A stretch of 64,000 nt of DNA from the NCBI GenBank assembly GCA_001839685.1, contig MLAK01000003.1, positions 72,076 to 136,075 on the forward strand. Reading direction: 5' to 3'. Positions 59,229-64,000 of this stretch are shown in pieces; within the stretch, counting starts at the first letter, position 1, and every line of letters begins with the position of its first letter. A program made the translations under genes and the position numbers. The notes under the pieces are model-generated. The model was not told where the DNA came from, did not search any database, and worked only from the letters and a program-made list of their open reading frames with translations. Source of the stretch: Tritrichomonas foetus (Eukaryota; Parabasalia; Tritrichomonadida; Tritrichomonadidae).

Positions 59229-59252
59229 TATTACTAATAGCTATTAGTAATA
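59229..59252. repeat. 24-bp perfect palindrome
   Basis: A perfect palindrome of 24 bases centred on AGCT (core TTACTAATAGCTATTAGTAA). It lies about 45 bases downstream of the minus-strand stop codon at 59295, in the 3' flank. Confidence 0.8.
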
Positions 59253-59294
59253 ATAATATCGAATGATAATCATAAAAAGAAATAATTATTATTT

Positions 59295-60572
59295 TCAGGA
59301 TGCTTCAGCTCCATTAATGATCATAGAAGCTAGAAGTGATATCTCTGAATCTGTATGTAAAATAAATGATTCGATTTCTTCTTTGAGATCAGGATAAATG
59401 TTACATTTTTGACACAGAAATATAAATTTTAATAATTTAATAATGAATTTCCTATCATTTTCTGTGTCCAAAAATAGTGATATATATTTCGAAATTCCGA
59501 GTTCAACTGACTTTCTCAATGCTTCTATATTTCCAACCAGTAACAAATTAACTAAAAAGTGCATTAAATTTTTTTGATCTCGAAATGGTAAAATTTCAAG
59601 TTTGTGAATGAAAAGTTCAATTAAATTGGGAAATTGTAGAAAACTTGTTACATCTATATCTATTTTTAATAATAATAAAAGTTCAGAAAGTACAGTAGAT
59701 TTTTCTTGATATAAATTGAAAATATAAGTCACTAAATTAATGAATTCATTATTCGCCAAAAAATCACACCTTTTTACAATTTTCGCCAATTTAGCAAATA
59801 ATTGCAAAAGATGAATGCAATCAACATCATCTTGGAAAATATTTACATTTTTGAGATAATCTTTGATGTTAACAGCTAGTTGTTCTGATACACTCGGATA
59901 TTTAAGTAAAATAATTTTCATGAATTCAATCGATGCACAAAAATTTGAAGAATCACAGGAATTTTTGATGATTTCATTAATCTTTTGTAAGATTGATTCA
60001 ATTGGTAAATTAATATAATTAATTGAAATTAAGCATGAAAGGAACTCTATCAGGAAATCGGAAATTTCTGCTTCATTAAGTTTTAAATGAATCATGTCAT
60101 TCAATTCATCGGCCATATAATTTTGTTTTTTAATTAAAAAAGTTAAAGTTCGAACTGAATAAGGAAATCCAAAAAAGGTGAAATAATACTCAAGGAATAG
60201 TGGCTGCGAAAAGTATTTTAAATATTCCTTGCTCCGTTTGTTTTTAATAGTTAATAATTCATAAATCATTTGGAAAACTTTATGGATTGTTGTTTGATGA
60301 AAAATTTGTGGCTCTCCGAGAATAGAAACAAATGATTCAAAATAATGAGTTGGTATGTTGTTGTTGACATTTGGTATTTCATGAAGCAATAAGGTTAAAA
60401 TGTTGTCAATTTCATCAAAATCAGAACAATTGTTTAATAAATTGAATAATTCCATCACGCTAATTGAAGTAGGTTTAACAAAAGGATGGTCAATCCTTTT
60501 GGGAAGAGTATCATTTAGTAGGATAAAATCTGTTACATCAGTAAGTAAAGAATGAGGAGAATTACAAATCAT
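59295..60572 (-). CDS. Alpha-helical (ARM/HEAT-like) protein, unknown
   Basis: 425 residues made of amphipathic helices of ~15-20 residues with regular L/I/F spacing and turns rich in N/D, consistent with an armadillo- or HEAT-like solenoid (for example ESILQKINEIIKNSC, then FIKLLKFIFLCQKCN). There is no catalytic motif, zinc site or membrane segment. The start is the ATG at 60572, after a TTTCATATC Inr-like stretch. The next gene begins about 230 bases away in the opposite direction. The role is likely protein-protein interaction, but unidentified. Confidence 0.6.
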   Translation of the reverse strand: MICNSPHSLLTDVTDFILLNDTLPKRIDHPFVKPTSISVMELFNLLNNCSDFDEIDNILTLLLHEIPNVNNNIPTHYFESFVSILGEPQIFHQTTIHKVFQMIYELLTIKNKRSKEYLKYFSQPLFLEYYFTFFGFPYSVRTLTFLIKKQNYMADELNDMIHLKLNEAEISDFLIEFLSCLISINYINLPIESILQKINEIIKNSCDSSNFCASIEFMKIILLKYPSVSEQLAVNIKDYLKNVNIFQDDVDCIHLLQLFAKLAKIVKRCDFLANNEFINLVTYIFNLYQEKSTVLSELLLLLKIDIDVTSFLQFPNLIELFIHKLEILPFRDQKNLMHFLVNLLLVGNIEALRKSVELGISKYISLFLDTENDRKFIIKLLKFIFLCQKCNIYPDLKEEIESFILHTDSEISLLASMIINGAEAS

Positions 60573-60804
60573 GATATGAAATTTTCAGTATATAAATGGT
60601 CATATATTGAATTAATCGACCATTTAAATATTGAAAAAGGCATGATTTCTGAGTGCTCAGGCCTTTTATCTTTTGAAAATTGTGATGAATACAAAAAAGT
60701 GGAAAGAATATTTGTTGACAAATTCGTTTATGTCAACAAAAGCATCCGTTAATCACTCTCAAAAATTTCCATTTTCCACAATTTTTATTCCGATTTATTC
60801 ATCA

Positions 60805-62586
60805 ATGTCAAGCGAAGAACAACAGCCAACCCAAGAAAAAAACGCTTTAGATGGTGTCGCAAATGGTCTGACTAATCAACTTTTAGGTGATGAGTCGAAT
60901 CAAGCCGAATCTGAAAATCAAAATCCGAATTCGGCTCAACAGGAAGAAGAAGAAGACCAAAATCAAAATGGGAATCCTGAGGAAAGCCAGGAAAATAATA
61001 ATGAAGAAGAAAAAATTGCTGAAGAAGAGGAAGAAGAAGCTGATGATCTTGCAGATAGCGAAAATCAAGTTGATGACGAAGAAAGTCAAAACGAAACGAA
61101 AGAGGAAGACGAAAACGACGAAAGTAATTCAAATGACCAAAATGGCACAACTTCTCTCGAAAATGATAGTCAAGCAGCAAGTCAAAATGATGGTGACAGC
61201 ATTGAAAAGCTTTCTCAAAATCAAATGAAAATCGAAACATCCAAAATTTTCACAAATGAAGAAGAAGAAACAAAAGAACCGAAGCAAGAAGGTGAAAATA
61301 TTGACGACAAAAACGGAAGTGAAGTAGATTCAAAAATTGAAGGCCAAAGTGAACAATCTCTTTCAAATAATACCAATAAGAGTGTAAGGTTTTCTTCATC
61401 AAGTATTCACAGCCAATCAAAACCAAACGAATCTAATGAGCGATCCCAATCAGATATGAATGCTAAAACTCTTCCTCCGCCAGATCGTCGAAATAGTAAT
61501 GGCTCGATATCAAATAAGCCGGTAATTAAAGAACCAGAATCCAAAGCTCCTTCTTCACCTCGCCATTCCCCCAAAGTTCAGCAACAGCAGCAATCCAGTG
61601 AAAACGAAGAAGAAGAAATTCCACCATCGCCACCTCCACGAAGCAATCGAACGCAACAACTTTCAGACGACGAAATGAAAAAGCTAGTTAAGAGTATCGT
61701 GAAAGGGCAAAAATCAATCGATCGAGTTCAACCGAGATATCTTTCCCAATTGATTGATGCATTGAAAGAAGATCGAGACGAAAAAATCGCACGAAGGAAA
61801 CCAGACGAAGCCGAAGTTAGTGACTCTTACTTAGTAATCGCCAGGCATCTCTACAACGAGCACGCAAAAGCACAGGCTCAACAACAGCGTGAAAGTGAAA
61901 TGAGAGAACGTTTAGCTATTGCACTTGAAGATCTCGAAGCTCTGAAAAATCAATTTGCTCTTGAGGAAGCTGAAATAAATAGTGAACAAGAGGCCAAAGT
62001 CATGGAACTCCTCGATAAACAAGCGAAAGAAGATGCTGAATTCAGAGAAAGCTGGCGAACTCCACGAAAATTGCGAATTTATAATCGAACAAGTAACCAA
62101 CTTCGTTCTCTTCGTACACAGACCATTCTTTTGTTGAATGCTAGAATGTATCCCGAAATGAGGCAAGTTGATCGTCTGGCAAAGAAACAAGAAGAAATAG
62201 AAACCATAGAAAACTATCATACAATGAATGCAGATTATGTAACTTCTCATCAGAACCTTGAACGAAAACATCATGAAGAAATGAAGGTTTTAATTAATGC
62301 ACAAGAAGTCCAATTTGAACAAAGACAGGCTCTCGCAAAAATAAGACTCGATATTGCCCAAAAAAGAGTAAACAACCTGAAAAAGCAATATGAAGACGCC
62401 CAGGATCCAGATAAGGTTTGGAACCTCTTCCACAGGAATGACAGATCCAAAGCAGGAACAAAGAAGAGCCAATCAAGGAGGGCAATGGAAGCAAGAAACT
62501 ATGCAACACTATCACTTCCTCCTTTACAAGGACCCAAGTCGGCCAGGAGGATGACACGTTCAATGCGCTATGGTGAAATGTATTGA
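60805..62586 (+). CDS. Acidic coiled-coil protein of the three-member family (member C)
   Basis: 593 residues from the ATG at 60805, the best start since an upstream ATG at 60685 adds a hydrophobic, non-conserved extension. The first ~290 residues are low-complexity Glu/Asn/Gln/Asp/Ser-rich and unordered. The shared N-terminal module follows at about 290-345 (DDEMKKLVKSIVKGQKS, then RYLSQLIDALKEDR, then ADSYLVIARHLYNEHA-like), then a long coiled coil to about 560, and a basic tail with R/S repeats. The module and helix order match members A and B. The acid tract is unique to this member. Possible roles are in the cytoskeleton or flagellar base. Confidence 0.7.
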   Translation: MSSEEQQPTQEKNALDGVANGLTNQLLGDESNQAESENQNPNSAQQEEEEDQNQNGNPEESQENNNEEEKIAEEEEEEADDLADSENQVDDEESQNETKEEDENDESNSNDQNGTTSLENDSQAASQNDGDSIEKLSQNQMKIETSKIFTNEEEETKEPKQEGENIDDKNGSEVDSKIEGQSEQSLSNNTNKSVRFSSSSIHSQSKPNESNERSQSDMNAKTLPPPDRRNSNGSISNKPVIKEPESKAPSSPRHSPKVQQQQQSSENEEEEIPPSPPPRSNRTQQLSDDEMKKLVKSIVKGQKSIDRVQPRYLSQLIDALKEDRDEKIARRKPDEAEVSDSYLVIARHLYNEHAKAQAQQQRESEMRERLAIALEDLEALKNQFALEEAEINSEQEAKVMELLDKQAKEDAEFRESWRTPRKLRIYNRTSNQLRSLRTQTILLLNARMYPEMRQVDRLAKKQEEIETIENYHTMNADYVTSHQNLERKHHEEMKVLINAQEVQFEQRQALAKIRLDIAQKRVNNLKKQYEDAQDPDKVWNLFHRNDRSKAGTKKSQSRRAMEARNYATLSLPPLQGPKSARRMTRSMRYGEMY

Positions 62587-63079
62587 TTGATATCTCTAAT
62601 ATTTATTATTTTTGTAAATTAAATTATTTTTTGGTGATATTTTTATCTAACATATTCTCTCTGATAATATAGTTTCTTTCTTATATAGCAGTTTCTTTCA
62701 ATTGTATAGTTATTCTCGTTTGTTTTTCTACGTATTTCGAACTGTCTTTATTTTAAAAAAAGTGGCTATTTCGAGACTTGCATTTTTATTTTAATCATTT
62801 TCTTTTCGACGTAAATTGGCCGGTTCGATATAATTTAGAGTAATTGCAACAAAAAAAAAAAAAATCTCAGAATTGAGCATTCATATTTTCTATTTAATTT
62901 CATCATATGTATGCTCGCAGAAATGTGCAAAATGAGTTGATAAGTCACTATGATAGAGAAAGATAAAGAGAAATTACAAATAATGGCAAAAATTAAAAAT
63001 AGAGTTATATGACTATAAATTAGTAGTTTATGCTCAACCGCCCGAAGAGCGGTTGTTAGAATTTACTACCATTCTATAA
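62587..63079. other. Intergenic 3' region with hairpin and A-run
   Basis: 493 AT-rich bases after coiled-coil gene C. It includes an A14 run (about 62851-62864) and a GC-rich stem-loop at 63035-63055 next to the methyltransferase relic. Confidence 0.5.
63035..63055 (+). repeat. GC-rich stem-loop
   Basis: CAACCGC and GCGGTTG form a perfect 7-bp stem around a 7-base CCGAAGA loop. Its GC content contrasts strongly with the AT-rich surroundings and resembles bacterial or phage hairpins. Confidence 0.6.
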
Positions 63080-63735
63080 CAATTACTTGACACTTTAAAG
63101 GATCAAATTAGTGATACTCTCATCACTGATCATCCGTATGGATTAATAGGTAATAAGCAAACAAAAAAGGAATACTGTAATATGTGGAAGGAAAAGGAGA
63201 AATGGGACAAAGAGATCGATTATGATTGGTTAGATAAAGCTGTTCCATTGTTAAAAGAAAGTGCTAACATTGTAGTCTTTTGTGATTGGAGAAGGATTAA
63301 CTCACTTGTTGCCAAATTGGAATCATTAGGATGTTCGGTTAAAGAACTTATTGGATATGAGAAATATAGCGGTTCAAATCCATTTAATGCGAGTTACAGA
63401 TTTGTTTGTGATTGTAAATACGCAGTTTTGGCTGTGAAGGGACAATATCTAACTTATACAATAAATTTAATGATAAACAAGTTAAGCCTAAAGTTAAAGC
63501 TGTCTTGTACAAATCAAAACGTCTTAATGGTAACCATCCAACTCAGAAGTCATTATCTGTAGGAAACTTCTTGACTGAACATCTAACTAATGAAGAAGAA
63601 GTTATTTTAGATCCATATGCTGGTTCCGCTAGTTTTAGATGTAGCGTCATTAAATTTGGTCTTAAATATGTGGGAATAGAGATTAATGATAACTATTACA
63701 AGTTAGCAGAATCAAACATAAAAAAAAAAAAAAAA
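63080..63735 (+). pseudogene. Broken beta-class DNA methyltransferase (mobile or transferred origin)
   Basis: Two reading frames of one methyltransferase. In the first, after an upstream stop and with no ATG before Met at 63182, comes TLITDHPYGLIG (motif IV DPPY, changed to DHPY), then AVLAVKGQ. After a frameshift around 63440-63470 the second carries KRLNGNHPTQKSL, then VILDPYAGSASF, the AdoMet-binding motif I block. The order DPPY, HPTQK, DPxxGxGxx is that of beta-class N6-adenine/N4-cytosine methyltransferases of bacteria, phages and eukaryotic mobile elements. The catalytic change, missing start and frameshift all point to a dead copy. Confidence 0.8.
63088..63101 (+). repeat. Short direct repeat, left copy
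   Basis: TGACACTTTAAAGG, identical to a 14-base copy at 63935-63948, 847 bases apart and flanking the methyltransferase relic. Terminal repeats of an element or chance are both possible. Confidence 0.5.
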
Positions 63736-63775
63736 CTACGATCCCTTCGCTATGCGCTTCGCGCAGCTTCAGTCT
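63722..63775. other. A-run and GC-rich hairpin after the methyltransferase relic
   Basis: An A-rich run is followed by GC-rich sequence with a TGCGC-TTC-GCGCA stem-loop. The local composition changes abruptly, as at an insertion boundary. Confidence 0.4.
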
Positions 63776-63934
63776 CTCCGCCTTATATGTGCTATCTTAC
63801 TATATATAGCATATATAGGAGTATTATGTCATATCACATGTCGGGGTGTTAAGGTATAACCATACTAATAAAACGGTTAATGGTGAATATAATTGACCAT
63901 AAATTGACCTTATCTTTCTATATATAGGCGATCC

Positions 63935-63948
63935 TGACACTTTAAAGG
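63935..63948 (+). repeat. Short direct repeat, right copy
   Basis: Second copy of TGACACTTTAAAGG; it overlaps the start of the adjacent palindrome. Confidence 0.5.
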
Positions 63949-63962
63949 TCAATTAATTGACC
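63947..63962. repeat. 16-bp perfect palindrome near window end
   Basis: GGTCAATTAATTGACC is a perfect palindrome. TTGACC-type words recur just upstream (about 63895-63910), so a DNA-binding site or element end is possible. Confidence 0.6.
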
Positions 63963-64000
63963 ATGGGTGTCACTTTTACGGTAACAGACTGTCACTTTTA

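Larger units (their letters stand above)
57568..59294. other. Long non-coding stretch with inverted repeats and simple sequence
   Basis: 1727 bases without a convincing gene, the longest such gap in the window. It contains an inverted repeat pair (57902-57924 and 58160-58182), degenerate ATGAATGCAATGACAAC-type tandem units (about 58092-58197), a T23 run (58609-58631) and a 24-bp perfect palindrome (59229-59252). A mobile-element or non-coding RNA origin is possible; nothing identifies one. Confidence 0.6.

Noticed and set aside
60887..61228. Lys-rich plus-strand frame inside coiled-coil gene C
   Set aside because: Frame-shifted reading of the acidic GAA-rich tract; the acidic frame continues into a conserved coiled coil.
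1..64000. Spliceosomal introns and tRNA genes
   Set aside because: No GTATGT...ACTAACACACAG-type intron and no cloverleaf-like sequence was recognised by eye; a tRNA scan and intron model search would be decisive.

Overview
This is an AT-rich nuclear segment of a flagellated, intron-poor microbial eukaryote, most likely a parabasalid of the Tritrichomonas type. Evidence: the gene set is purely eukaryotic (RNA polymerase II RPB2, IFT172, UBA3, PDK1, MAP kinase, CCDC93, tubulin-ligase family). Nearly every gene is one uninterrupted standard-code frame. Intergenic spaces are short and AT-rich, and several start codons are preceded within about 7-28 bases by TCAYTT-like elements resembling the Trichomonas initiator (Inr). 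The proteins carry N/Q/D/E runs and coiled coils, and there is a beta-helix surface-protein family with decayed copies. The genus is inferred from style, not from a database match.

Layout. 0-6 kb: end of an unknown gene, a TTL-like ligase, and a four-GAF protein with a degenerate phosphodiesterase domain. 6-13 kb: an APH/choline-kinase-fold kinase, a DHHC-like membrane protein stripped of its zinc ligands, a beta-helix surface protein with a C-terminal anchor, and two lineage-specific proteins. 13.5-24 kb: IFT172 and RPB2 from a shared divergent region, then a coiled-coil protein. 24.8-33.4 kb: a giant, very AT-rich RNF213-like AAA ATPase. 33.7-39 kb: Q/N-rich proteins, a beta-helix relic and a second coiled-coil paralog. 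39.5-47 kb: LRR plus pseudo-PP2C, small and coiled-coil genes, a larger beta-helix pseudogene locus, an Sds3-like protein and UBA3. 47-57.6 kb: MAP kinase, a tetraspan membrane protein with a long DPF/W-acidic repeat tail, a CFAP141-like small protein, PDK1 and CCDC93. 57.6-59.3 kb: a long non-coding stretch with inverted repeats. 59.3-62.6 kb: an alpha-helical (ARM-like) protein and a third coiled-coil paralog. 63-64 kb: a frameshifted beta-class DNA methyltransferase relic with flanking short repeats, apparently of mobile or transferred origin.

Themes. Flagellar or cytoskeletal functions recur (IFT172, TTL-like, CFAP141-like, coiled-coil family), as do membrane trafficking (CCDC93, the adaptor-motif protein, the DHHC-like protein) and signalling (PDK1, MAPK, GAF-PDE, LRR-PP2C). 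Three enzyme-fold proteins (PDE, PP2C, DHHC) have lost key residues while remaining intact reading frames. No tRNA, rRNA, CRISPR array or spliceosomal intron was recognised by eye.
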